The notes under the pieces are model-generated. The model was given only the letters and a program-made list of their open reading frames with translations, had not been told where the DNA came from and searched no databases. Below are positions 47,849-56,101 of a DNA stretch of 64,000 nt, piece by piece; the stretch's first letter is position 1; each line of letters opens with the position of its first letter. A program made the translations under genes and the position numbers. This DNA is from Pseudomonadota bacterium (GTDB lineage: Bacteria; Pseudomonadota; Gammaproteobacteria; UBA5335): positions 41,997 to 105,996 of the forward strand of contig PKDC01000052.1 in NCBI GenBank assembly GCA_002862435.1. The letters are read 5' to 3'.

Positions 47849-48319
47849 TCAAGGTTCCAGTTGTTCGGCAATCAGCCGGGCTTGGCGCTCACGCTCATCC
47901 GGCGCACTGGGACCGCGAATAAGCTGGATGGGTTTGGACAGGATCTGGCCGATCAACCCAAGCAGGTCGCGGCGCCGACGGGGCAGCACATGGATATGGC
48001 AATGCGGAACGGTCTGGTGAGCGGCCCGCCCTTCGTTGACGGCGAAATGGATGCCATCCGGGGCAAGCGCGCTGCGCCGCAGGGCCTGGGCGATGCGGTT
48101 GGCCGTTTCCAAGAGGTGTGCCCGCAAGGCGGGGGACAAATCCGCAAGATGTTCGCCATGGGTCTTGGGCATTACCAACACATGGCCCGGTCGCAGGGGA
48201 AAGACATCCATCAAGGCCAGGCAGACATCATCCTCGAAGACCCGGCTGGCAGGAAGTTCCCCCGCGACGATGCGGCAGAAGATGCACTTGGGGCCCTGTG
48301 GCAGGGTTGTTTGACTCAT
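47849..48319 (-). CDS. HIT family nucleotide-binding protein
   Basis: A 156-residue histidine-triad protein. CIFCRIVAGELPASRVFEDD is the N-terminal part with a zinc-type CxxC, and HCHIHVLPR is the catalytic triad. HIT proteins hydrolyse nucleotide phosphoramidates or dinucleoside polyphosphates. It overlaps the usp stop by 4 bases and is the last gene of the run that starts with marR. Confidence 0.87.
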   Translation of the reverse strand: MSQTTLPQGPKCIFCRIVAGELPASRVFEDDVCLALMDVFPLRPGHVLVMPKTHGEHLADLSPALRAHLLETANRIAQALRRSALAPDGIHFAVNEGRAAHQTVPHCHIHVLPRRRRDLLGLIGQILSKPIQLIRGPSAPDERERQARLIAEQLEP

Positions 48320-48768
48320 GATTGGCCCGCGCCTTCCTGGTTATCCAGCGCCACCAGCAGATCGCAGGGAATCTGTCCCAGCAGGCTTTTGCCCACCGAG
48401 CCACCCCACCAGCGTGCCAGCGTACCGCGATGGCGATGACCCACGACAATCAGATCCGCGCCATATTCCCGGGCCACGGCGCCGATACGCTCGACCGGCT
48501 CGCCGAATTCGATGCGGGTCTGCACCGCCAGACCCAAGGCGACTATGTCCTTGGCCCCTTCTTCCAGGGTCCGACGCGCCGGCGCCTCCAGCGCGTCGGT
48601 CATCTCCGGGGTCACCACGGTTTCGGCCATCGTGAGACCGGTGGGGATGCCCACCACGGCCAAGAGGCACACTTCAGCTTGGCAGAGCTGAGCCAGCTGC
48701 GTCCCCTGATGAAGCACGGCGCGGCCTTCGGGGGAGCCGTTATAGGCGAGCAGGATCCGGTGATACAT
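48316..48768 (-). CDS. Universal stress protein (UspA family)
   Basis: A 150-residue Usp domain. RILLAYNGSPEGRAVL is the first strand and loop, and the ATP-site signature GHRHRGTLARWWGGSVGKSLL fits the G-2x-G-9x-G(S/T) pattern, so this is probably an ATP-binding member. It overlaps the end of the efflux gene by 29 bases and the HIT gene by 4, so it belongs to the operon. Confidence 0.88.
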   Translation of the reverse strand: MYHRILLAYNGSPEGRAVLHQGTQLAQLCQAEVCLLAVVGIPTGLTMAETVVTPEMTDALEAPARRTLEEGAKDIVALGLAVQTRIEFGEPVERIGAVAREYGADLIVVGHRHRGTLARWWGGSVGKSLLGQIPCDLLVALDNQEGAGQS

Positions 48769-50326
48769 GGCGCGTCTCCCGGGTTCGGCCCATCAGCCAG
48801 GCCGGTCCCATAGCCACAAGGAACAACACAGACACGAGTATAAAACCTTCCCGGTAAGCCAAGGTATTGGCCTGGGCGTATATCACCCGCCCCAGAAAGT
48901 CCGCCGCATACCCCTGGGCCAGATCGCCAGGGGCGCCGCCGGCTTGCGATAGCTCGGTCATGCGGTCCATGAGCGCCTGGGTCGAGGGGTTGCCACTGGT
49001 CTGGGTTGCGGTCATTGCGTCCACCATGAAGGCGGTGCGACGCTCCATGAACACGGTCAGCACATTCACCCCGAGCGCGCCTCCCAGTTGGCGCAGGAAG
49101 TTGACGGTACCGGAACCCTGGGCAATTTTCTGCGGATCCACGGCGCGTAGAGAGCCCGCGGTCAGGGCCGGCATGACCAGCCCCAGGCCGATTCGCCCCA
49201 GGGCAATGGCGCAGGCCAGGAAGGCAAAAGAGGTATTGGCGTCCACATCGCGCAGCAACCAGAAGGACAGCGCGAACACGGCCAGTCCGCTCAGTACGGG
49301 ATAGTGAGGTGGCAGCCGATCGGAAAGCCGTCCCGCCAAGGGGAAGATCACGGCCAGCACCAGGCCCGCGGGCATCAGCAACAGCCCCGAACGCGTTGCA
49401 GTAAAGCCCTGGATGGTTTGGACGAAGACCGGGATCAGGTAGGTCGAGCCGAACAGCCCGGCGCCATAGATGAGGGTGACACCAGCGGCCGCTGCGAACT
49501 GGGGGTTGCGGAACAAGCTGAAGTCGAGCAATGGATGGCGGCATTGCCGTTCCCACAACACCAAGCCGATCAAGGCGGCAAGGGACAGCAGCAGCGTCAG
49601 CCCGGTTGGCAGCTCGCTCCAGCCCCAGCGTTGCCCATTGGCGAGCGCGGTCAGCAAGGGAAAGAGTGCAAGCACGATCAACACCAGGCCGATCCCATCC
49701 AGGGGCTGTCGTGGCACGTCGCGCTCGGGTCCGGGCAGCAGCACACTGGCCAGTCCCATGCCGATCAGACAGAACGGCAGGCTCATGAAAAACACATAGC
49801 GCCAACTCAGGTTGTCCACCAGGATGCCGCCCAGCGTGGGCCCCAGCGCGGGGGCGAGAACGACCCCGATGCCGTAGATGCCCATGGCCTGACCGCGCTT
49901 GTCGGGCGGGAACACGCCGAAGATCACCATCATGGCCAGGGGCTGGGTGAGCCCCGCAGCGCCGCCTTGCAGGATGCGGGCAAAGATCAAGGTCTGCTCG
50001 TTGGGGCTCAGGCCGCCCAGCATGGAGCCCACGGAGAACGTGCCGATCGCGATCAGGAAGGCCCCGCGCTGCCCGAAGCGTCCCACCATCCAGGCATTGG
50101 CCAGCATGGTGGAGGTCATGGCGGCGAGGAATCCCGTGGACATCCATTGCGCCTGGGTGGCGCTGATGCCGAACGCGCCCATGATGTCGGGTATAGCGAC
50201 GTTGACGATGGTGGATGACAGCACGGTGGAGATGGTGCCGGTCATGACGGTGAGTGTGGCCAGCCAGCGGTAGGCCGGCCCATAGCGGGCGCTGAGGCGG
50301 GTCAGTTCGGAGACTTCAGTGCTCAA
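48740..50326 (-). CDS. DHA2-family MFS efflux pump (EmrB-like)
   Basis: A 528-residue transporter with about 14 hydrophobic segments. DIMGAFGISATQAQWMSTGFLAA, FARILQGGAAG (motif C region begins at GPTLGG) and LGPTLGGILVD mark the DHA2 group. With the adjacent EmrA-type adaptor it would form a tripartite pump using an outer-membrane TolC-like channel. The substrate is unknown. Its start overlaps emrA. The 511-residue antisense-frame ORF 48612-50147 is a shadow. Confidence 0.88.
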   Translation of the reverse strand: MSTEVSELTRLSARYGPAYRWLATLTVMTGTISTVLSSTIVNVAIPDIMGAFGISATQAQWMSTGFLAAMTSTMLANAWMVGRFGQRGAFLIAIGTFSVGSMLGGLSPNEQTLIFARILQGGAAGLTQPLAMMVIFGVFPPDKRGQAMGIYGIGVVLAPALGPTLGGILVDNLSWRYVFFMSLPFCLIGMGLASVLLPGPERDVPRQPLDGIGLVLIVLALFPLLTALANGQRWGWSELPTGLTLLLSLAALIGLVLWERQCRHPLLDFSLFRNPQFAAAAGVTLIYGAGLFGSTYLIPVFVQTIQGFTATRSGLLLMPAGLVLAVIFPLAGRLSDRLPPHYPVLSGLAVFALSFWLLRDVDANTSFAFLACAIALGRIGLGLVMPALTAGSLRAVDPQKIAQGSGTVNFLRQLGGALGVNVLTVFMERRTAFMVDAMTATQTSGNPSTQALMDRMTELSQAGGAPGDLAQGYAADFLGRVIYAQANTLAYREGFILVSVLFLVAMGPAWLMGRTRETRHVSPDPARL

Positions 50327-51416
50327 TGGCGATTTCCACCATCATGCCCGGCCGTAATCCGCTTTCGGGATGGTCGAGTTCGACGCGAATCGGCAGGCGC
50401 TGGGTGATCTTGGTGAAATTTCCGCTCGGGTTGGGGTTGGGGATGAGCGCGAACTGACTGGTGGCAGCCTGGCCAAGCGCGCTGACATGACCGATAAACG
50501 TCTGGCCGGGATAGGCATCCACACGGATCTGTACCGGCGCGCCCAGCTTGACGCTGTCGATGCCGGTTTCTTTGACGTTGGCTTCCACCCGGATCGTGCG
50601 CGGGTCATGCATCATCAGCAATCGACGGCCAGGTACGGCATATTCCCCCGCATTGACGAAGGTCTCATCAATGACGCCCGCGACCGGGCTGAGCAGGGAC
50701 AGCTTGCTGCGCTCCAGGCGTTGTTGCGCCAGGGCCGCTTCGGCTTGGGCAATGGCCGCGTCCGTCTCGCCCAGTTCATGTTCCAGGACATCAATGGATT
50801 TGGCCTCTGCCTGGGCCTGTGCCACGCCTGCCTGCGCCACGGCGAGCTGCGCTTCGGCTTCGTGGGTGGATTCCTCGGCTGCCAGGCGCTGGTTCTTGAT
50901 CTGATCCCAGCTTTGCACACTGATCACCTGATCAGGGATCAGGGCGTCGGCCCGCTCGGCATTGCGGCGGGCAAGATCCATGCGCGTCTTCTGAACCGCC
51001 AGGCTGGCTTGGGCGCTATGCAGTCGCGAGGCCGCCATGGCATTTTGCGCGGCGACCGCCTCGCGCTGCTGGCCGATACGGGATTGCAAAGTCGCCCGTT
51101 CCGCGCGCAGTTTCTCCAGCGCAGCCTGGCTCTCGGCCACCGCCACGGTTGCCGTGGCGTCATCCAACTGGACCAGCAGTTCGCCGGCTGCCACGACCTG
51201 GCCTTCAGTGACATTGAGCGCCACGATGCGACCCGCCCGTTCGCTACTTATCGTAATCATGTCGGCCGCTACGCGGGCGTCGTTGGACTGGGTCAGTGTG
51301 AGCTGCCGGTGGATCCAGTGACCGGTCCAGGCCAACAGCAGAATCGCGGCAAGCAGCGCGACCGCAAGGCGGCCGATGCGACGACGGGGGCGGGATATGG
51401 CGGTGGCGTCTGTCAT
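50316..51416 (-). CDS. HlyD/EmrA-type membrane-fusion protein
   Basis: A 366-residue periplasmic adaptor. One N-terminal transmembrane helix (VALLAAILLLAWTGHWIH), a biotinyl-lipoyl-like hairpin (ERAGRIVALNVTEGQVVAAGELL), a long coiled coil, and a C-terminal beta-barrel domain (VRVDAYPGQTFIGHVSALG in its region) are seen. It would link the DHA2 pump to an outer-membrane channel. Overlaps marR and the pump gene at both ends. Confidence 0.88.
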   Translation of the reverse strand: MTDATAISRPRRRIGRLAVALLAAILLLAWTGHWIHRQLTLTQSNDARVAADMITISSERAGRIVALNVTEGQVVAAGELLVQLDDATATVAVAESQAALEKLRAERATLQSRIGQQREAVAAQNAMAASRLHSAQASLAVQKTRMDLARRNAERADALIPDQVISVQSWDQIKNQRLAAEESTHEAEAQLAVAQAGVAQAQAEAKSIDVLEHELGETDAAIAQAEAALAQQRLERSKLSLLSPVAGVIDETFVNAGEYAVPGRRLLMMHDPRTIRVEANVKETGIDSVKLGAPVQIRVDAYPGQTFIGHVSALGQAATSQFALIPNPNPSGNFTKITQRLPIRVELDHPESGLRPGMMVEIAIEH

Positions 51417-51904
51417 GGCTGCGGCTTTTCAATACGTGATGAATGGCGGGGTTTGGTGGACAACTGGTCGGCGTTGGCCAGAATCCTGTCGAGAACGTCT
51501 TGAAATTCGGTGATCTGTTGCTGATCCAGGCCGGCCAGCATTTCCCGACGTAACGCGCGGGCGATGGCATCTACCTCGTTCAAGGCAAGCAGACCCTCGG
51601 CGGTGAGCAACAGATGCTTGGCGCGCCGATCTTGGGGATCGGTGCGGCGTTCCACCAGGCGCCTCGCTTCCAGGTCGTCGAGAATGCGCACCAGGCTTGC
51701 GCCTTCGATGCCGATCGACTGGGCCAGGGCAATCTGCGCGATGCCGTCTCCCAAACGCCGCAAGTGCAACAGGGCCAGCCAGCGGGCTTGGCTGAGCCCA
51801 CTGTCCCGCAGGCGTTCATCCAGCAATTGCCGCCAGCGCCGCGCTGATTCAGCCAGTCGCAGCCCAACTTGGTCGTGAAATACGGTCGCAGAGGTCTCGC
51901 TCAT
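51413..51904 (-). CDS. MarR-family regulator of the efflux operon (EmrR/SlyA-like)
   Basis: A 163-residue winged-helix regulator: SQARWLALLHLRRLGDGIAQIALAQSIGIEGASLVRILDDLEARRLVERRTDPQDRRAKHLLLT is the DNA-binding region (listed as a description, with the wing at DPQDRRAK). It heads the marR-emrA-emrB-usp-HIT run and overlaps the adaptor gene by 4 bases, so it very probably represses its own operon in response to the pump's substrates. An A/T-rich patch just upstream (51905-51930) likely holds promoter and operator. Confidence 0.87.
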   Translation of the reverse strand: MSETSATVFHDQVGLRLAESARRWRQLLDERLRDSGLSQARWLALLHLRRLGDGIAQIALAQSIGIEGASLVRILDDLEARRLVERRTDPQDRRAKHLLLTAEGLLALNEVDAIARALRREMLAGLDQQQITEFQDVLDRILANADQLSTKPRHSSRIEKPQP

Positions 51905-52026
51905 TCAATTAGGATACTAATTATTTTTTTTGCACTCAATAGGGCGGGAAGCAGGCGTGGACGTTCATTTGGCATCAAGACGCTTGACGTGGCGCGCCAT
52001 GCTGTTAGAATTTCGAATCCACGAAA

Positions 52027-52101
52027 GCGGGAATAGCTCAGTGGTAGAGCACAACCTTGCCAAGGTTGGGGTCGCGAGTTCGAATCTCGTTTCCCGCTCC
52101 A
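52027..52101 (+). tRNA. tRNA-Gly (GCC)
   Basis: Cloverleaf GCGGGAA...TTCCCGC with encoded CCA; D-arm AGCTCAGTGGTAGAGC, anticodon loop TTGCCAA (GCC), T-loop TTCGAATC. About 100 bases separate it from tRNA-Cys, so both may be on one transcript. Confidence 0.96.
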
Positions 52102-52201
52102 GATTTGGGTGCGGCCGGCTCCGAAAAGCGCCGGCCGCATTGCATTTGTCTTCCTCTGCGGGGATCATGGCTCATTCGAGCGATCCCCTTCTGTTTTCAT
52201 G

Positions 52202-52274
52202 GCTGGGTGGCAGAGTGGTCATGCAGCGGCCTGCAAAGCCGTGTACGTCGGTTCGATTCCGGCCCTAGCCTCCA
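52202..52274 (+). tRNA. tRNA-Cys (GCA), likely island attachment site
   Basis: Acceptor GGCTGGG/CCTAGCC with encoded CCA, anticodon loop CTGCAAA (GCA), T-loop TTCGATTC. Directly followed by a decayed P4-type integrase, so its 3' end is the probable attB/attL of the island. A matching 3' fragment at the far end would lie outside the window. Confidence 0.95.
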
Positions 52275-52403
52275 TCCCACTACGCCGGAAACCGCACAAA
52301 CACTAGTTTTCACCCTTCCTGTGGGGTGCTTCGTGCCGTTTGCAACCGTTGGCTATCGGTAAGTCTGTCGGTAACTTCATCTACCGACGCGGGTATTACG
52401 GTT

Positions 52404-53407
52404 ATGGCACTTACCGACACGGCACTTCGCAATGCGAAGCCTGGGGATAAGCCGCGCAAGCTGGCCGACGGTAGCGGGCTTTATTTGCTGATCTAACCCG
52501 CGGGCGGTAAGTGGTAGTCTATGGCTATCGTTTCGACTGTAACCGTAAACCGCTATCGATGGGCACCTATTCTGACGCCGCTGACCACGGCCGCCAACGC
52601 CGTGACGACGCGCGCCGGTTGCTGTTCTAGGCATCGACTCGGCGAGCACCGCAAGCTGACGCGCGTCAAGCCGCCACAGGATGCAGGGAGCTTCGAGGCA
52701 GTGGAGCGCGGCATTTTCCCCTGGATCGGCGCGAGGAGGGTGGCAAGACACAGCACCCGAACTGCTGGCCGTGCTGCGCAGCATCGAGGCTTGTGGCGGG
52801 CTTGAAACGGCGCACCGCGCGCACCATAACGGTGGCGTCGTGTTTCGCTATGCCGTAGTAACTGGCCGCGCCGAGCCTGACCCGTAGGGGGGGCTACGCG
52901 GTGTCCTGCCGCCGGCCAGCAAACCCCATACGGCTGCCGTCATCGATCTCAAGGCGATAGCCGAGCTGCTGGGCGTCCTGGACGGGTACACGGGAAGCAT
53001 TGTCGCCTGCGCCCCGCACGTAGTGCCGCTTGCCGATTAGGAGCTGACCATCCTGCGCGAGCTGCACCCGCTGACCGGGCACGGCCGCTATGTTGTTCCC
53101 CGGCGCTCGCAGCGCCGACTGGCGTTGGAGCGAGAACACCGTAAACGCCGCCCTGCGCCGGCTGGGATAAGTCAAGGACATGATGAGCGGCCGCGGTTTC
53201 GCATGCTGGCCAGCACCACGCTGCACGAATGAGGCTGGCCGCCCGACATCATCGCACGCAACCTTGTCCATAGTGGGCGCAGAAAGATCAAGACTGTATT
53301 CAACCGCGCACCTGCCGGAACGCCGGAAGATGATCCATGCGTGAGCGGACTACCTGGACGGCCTCAAGGCCGGCGCCGACGTGGTGCCGCTGCGCCGTGG
53401 CGCATGA
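52404..53407 (+). pseudogene. Decayed P4-type tyrosine integrase
   Basis: Reading across frames gives a recognisable integrase: MALTDTALRNAKPGDKPRKL at the start (stop TAA at 52494), GGKWW/YRFDCNRKPLSMGTY near 52500, PELLAVLRSIEACGGLETAHR near 52750, GLRGVLPPASKPHTAAVIDL near 52890, ELTILRELHPLTGHGRYVVP near 53040, NTVNAALRRLG near 53140, GRGFRMLASTTLHE near 53190, and VFNRAP then the C-terminal tail to 53407. Stops and frameshifts are many, and a block around the first catalytic Arg appears deleted. It is non-functional, so island excision would need help in trans. Confidence 0.85.
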
Positions 53408-54032
53408 CTAATCCTATGGATTAGCGGGCTGGCCCGCCGACCTGAATTCAATTCTTGCTCGCGTGGCCACCGCGTTCGAATGGTCGCAAGCCGACGTGGC
53501 CGACTTCCACCAGTCGGCACGGCACGGCGCAGCGCTGAAGACATGGGCGATGCGGTCGGCTTTCTGCGGCATGAAATAGCTAGACTGCCCGTGCCTGGCA
53601 AGGGTGATCGTCACTGCTGAAAGCTGGCAAATGATGGATGTAGTTGATGGGCCGACGACTGAGCAGCAGGCAGAGATTGTCCAGCGCTGCCGGACCGCAC
53701 GTTGATCGTGTTCGTCGAGCAGGGCATGACCGCCTGAACTGCCGGCAGCAGAATACAGCCGCTGTAGCCGCTTGAACTGCGCACTGAACTTCCTTCGCTT
53801 CGACATGAACACTCCTCATGGCCTCGATCGACCTTCTCGTAAGCGTCCGTGAAAACGGGGGTGAACCCGGTTGAGGACAGGGTCTGGGCGGTGCAACCTC
53901 TCGCACCGCCTAGAGGCCTGGGCGGGCACACAGGGAATTACTGAACAAGAGCCGCTTGCGGTGTGAAAAAATAACTACAAGAGCTACACTATAGTAGCCT
54001 AAAAAAACTGCCACTCCCCAGGGGCGAAGACC
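53408..54032. other. Intergenic debris and probable operon promoter region
   Basis: No intact gene. It holds a short IS3 OrfA start (separate entry) and unrecognised coding-like debris on either strand. Near 53950-54000 the sequence becomes A/T-rich, with CTACACTATAGTAG around 53982-53995 centred on the 8-bp palindrome ACTATAGT; this is the likely promoter/operator zone of the modification operon. Confidence 0.5.
53768..53806 (-). pseudogene. N-terminal scrap of an IS3-family OrfA
   Basis: Minus strand from the ATG at 53806 reads MSKRRKFSAQFKR, the typical start of IS3-type OrfA transposases, then departs from the family at once. Only about 13 codons remain. The sequence just upstream may include the IS end, but a matching inverted repeat was not found. 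Confidence 0.5.
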
Positions 54033-54944
54033 GTGACTTTTACTGCCACCATCGTCACCAACTGCACCCGGCGCAAGTCCGGACAAGTGCAGGTCGATCT
54101 GGCGAAGCTCCCCCATGTTCGCGGGGCCGCCCAACTGGCCGCGGCGTGGCGGCAGCATATAGCTCGTGCGTCGTCGGTGGGTCCCGTGGAGACGTTGTAT
54201 CAGGGCAGGTCAATTGCCGATGCGGCGGCTTCTGCCTCACAACTGTCATCCTCTTGGTACGTCGTGTCCGCCGGGCTTGGCTTGGTGCGCTCGGATGAGC
54301 CAGTGCCGGCCTACGAGTGCACGGTTGCAGCTGGCTCGGAACTCAGCGATCGCCTAGAACACGCAGGCGCAACGACCGCTGACTGGTGGAATGCCATTAC
54401 GGCTGCGGAGCCGCATCCACTGTCGCGTCTCATAGCGAAGGGCCCGACGCTGCTTGCCCTCCCGAGCACTTACCTGCGCATGGTCCATGATGACTTGGCA
54501 CATCTCACTACCGCCAAGGCTAGACATCTTCGGATCTTCACCTCAACTGCCGGTGCGCGGATCGTGCCAGGGCACTTGGCCGACCGCGTCATGCCGTATG
54601 ACGATCGGCTGGAGTCAGTGCCTGGCTATGCCGGAACGCGAGCCGACTTTGCACAGCGCGCACTGCGACATTTCGTAGAGAAACTTGTAGCGGCGGAGTT
54701 GCCGATAGTGGAGGCCCGAGCCAAGGTGACATCTGCGCTGGTTCGGCGCCCACGACCGCTGCGCTCGCCAGGCAAACGAATGTCGGACGACGAGATTCGG
54801 CAGACGCTCACAGCGCAATGGACTCAGCATGCTGGCAGCAGCACGCGATTGTTGCGGTACCTGCGCGATGAAGCCCGAATTTCTTGCGAGCAGAAGCGGT
54901 TCAGTCGGATCTGGCAAGCGCTAGCGGCTGAACGTCGAGCGTGA
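54033..54944 (+). CDS. YaaA/DUF6884-like protein, candidate DpdC (preQ0-DNA to amide)
   Basis: A 303-residue protein starting with GTG. The N-terminal half has TNCTRRKSG, then LYQGRSIADAA and WYVVSAGLGLVRSDEPVPAYE, the pattern of YaaA/DUF6884-like domains (Cys-x2-Lys, LY-G, SA-x-GL). The C-terminal half is basic and helical (DEIRQTLTAQW). In published dpd systems DpdC converts 7-cyano-7-deazaguanine in DNA to the amide. I suggest that role from position and domain type; homology to DpdC itself is not proven here. It heads the operon and overlaps the next frame. Confidence 0.6.
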   Translation: MTFTATIVTNCTRRKSGQVQVDLAKLPHVRGAAQLAAAWRQHIARASSVGPVETLYQGRSIADAAASASQLSSSWYVVSAGLGLVRSDEPVPAYECTVAAGSELSDRLEHAGATTADWWNAITAAEPHPLSRLIAKGPTLLALPSTYLRMVHDDLAHLTTAKARHLRIFTSTAGARIVPGHLADRVMPYDDRLESVPGYAGTRADFAQRALRHFVEKLVAAELPIVEARAKVTSALVRRPRPLRSPGKRMSDDEIRQTLTAQWTQHAGSSTRLLRYLRDEARISCEQKRFSRIWQALAAERRA

Positions 54945-54952
54945 GAGCTGGT

Positions 54953-56101
54953 ATGTCCAAAGAGAAGTCAGTGGCTCGGCAGGCTCTGGTGGTGCGCGCA
55001 CTACACACGACGCAGGGCGCTGGGCTCGACGTCTACGCCTTCTTCATCAAGGGCAGTGACATCGTTCGGGTGGCGGACATCTCACGCATCGAGAGGGACG
55101 CCACCGACATGCTCAAGGGCTTTCAGCGTCCGGAGATTCGCCAGCACGTCAAGGGCATCGTCGACTACCTCAACCAGGGTGCAGTGCTCTTCCCCAACGC
55201 CATCATCTTGGCGATGTCGCCCGACGTGAAGTTCGTTGCCTCACGAGGCAGTCGGCCGGAGGGAGATGCGAGGGTGTCGGAGAGCGGAACCCTCACCCTG
55301 CCCATCTACGACGAAGGGCAGCGTGTGGCGTGGATCGTCGACGGGCAGCAACGATCGATAGCGCTGTCCCAAGCGCAGCACAAAGATCTTCCCGTGCCCG
55401 TGATCGGTTTCGTGTCGGACAAACTGTCGGTGCAACGGGAACAGTTCATCTTGGTTAACAAGGCCAAGCCACTGCCGACCCGCCTCATCAACGAACTGCT
55501 GCCGGAAACGGCCGCGATCGTCCTGCCGCGCGACTTGGTGGCGCGGAAGGTACCAGCGGAACTTGTGAATCTGCTGAACCAAGACCCAGCGTCTCCATTC
55601 CATCGACTCGTGAAGCGTGCTTCAGACCGAGCCGCGTCAGGCGCGGTAGTGACCGACACTGCGCTCGTTTCGGTAATTAAAAACAGTCTCTCCAGTCCGT
55701 TGGGGGCTCTGGCACGGTTCAAGCCAGTCGGGAGAGAAGGCAGCGGAGACGTTGCGGGGATGTACCGCATCCTCATTACGTACTGGAGTGCAGTAAAGGC
55801 TGCATTTGCCGATGGCTGGGGCAAGGACCCCAAACACAGTCGTCTGATGCACTCGGCGGGGCTGCTTGCGATGGGGCTGCTGATGGACGCGATCTACGCG
55901 CGGGTTGCGCCGGATGCTGACGTCGCGACGGTGCAGCGAGAGATCGAGAAAGTGGCGCCGGCATGCCGGTGGACGAAGGGAACTTGGGAAACGCTGGGCC
56001 TGGCCTGGAACGAAATTCAGAACACGCCCCCGCACGTGAAGAAGCTGCAAGACGCGCTGGTGCGCGCCTATGCCGCCAGCAACCATCCCAAGAAGTCATG
56101 A
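54953..56101 (+). CDS. DGQHR-domain protein, DpdB-like (first copy)
   Basis: A 382-residue protein with the DGQHR-type motif VDGQQRSIAL (D130). Upstream, GFQRPEIRQHVKGIVDYL and ALFPNAI-like VLFPNAIILAM match DndB/DpdB proteins. DpdB assists DpdA in inserting preQ0 into DNA in Salmonella; its chemistry is unclear. The start is taken as the ATG at 54953; the GTG at 54941 is an alternative. The stop overlaps the dpdA ATG (ATGA). It is homologous, by aligned motifs, to the gene on the other side of dpdA. Confidence 0.82.
   Translation: MSKEKSVARQALVVRALHTTQGAGLDVYAFFIKGSDIVRVADISRIERDATDMLKGFQRPEIRQHVKGIVDYLNQGAVLFPNAIILAMSPDVKFVASRGSRPEGDARVSESGTLTLPIYDEGQRVAWIVDGQQRSIALSQAQHKDLPVPVIGFVSDKLSVQREQFILVNKAKPLPTRLINELLPETAAIVLPRDLVARKVPAELVNLLNQDPASPFHRLVKRASDRAASGAVVTDTALVSVIKNSLSSPLGALARFKPVGREGSGDVAGMYRILITYWSAVKAAFADGWGKDPKHSRLMHSAGLLAMGLLMDAIYARVAPDADVATVQREIEKVAPACRWTKGTWETLGLAWNEIQNTPPHVKKLQDALVRAYAASNHPKKS

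Noticed and set aside
48612-50147. 511-residue minus-strand ORF
   Set aside because: Shadow frame of the EmrB-like pump, Arg/Gly/Pro-rich with no family pattern.
52681-52887. 68-residue ORF as a separate small gene
   Set aside because: It contains PELLAVLRSIEACGGLETAHR-type integrase sequence and is one fragment of the integrase pseudogene.
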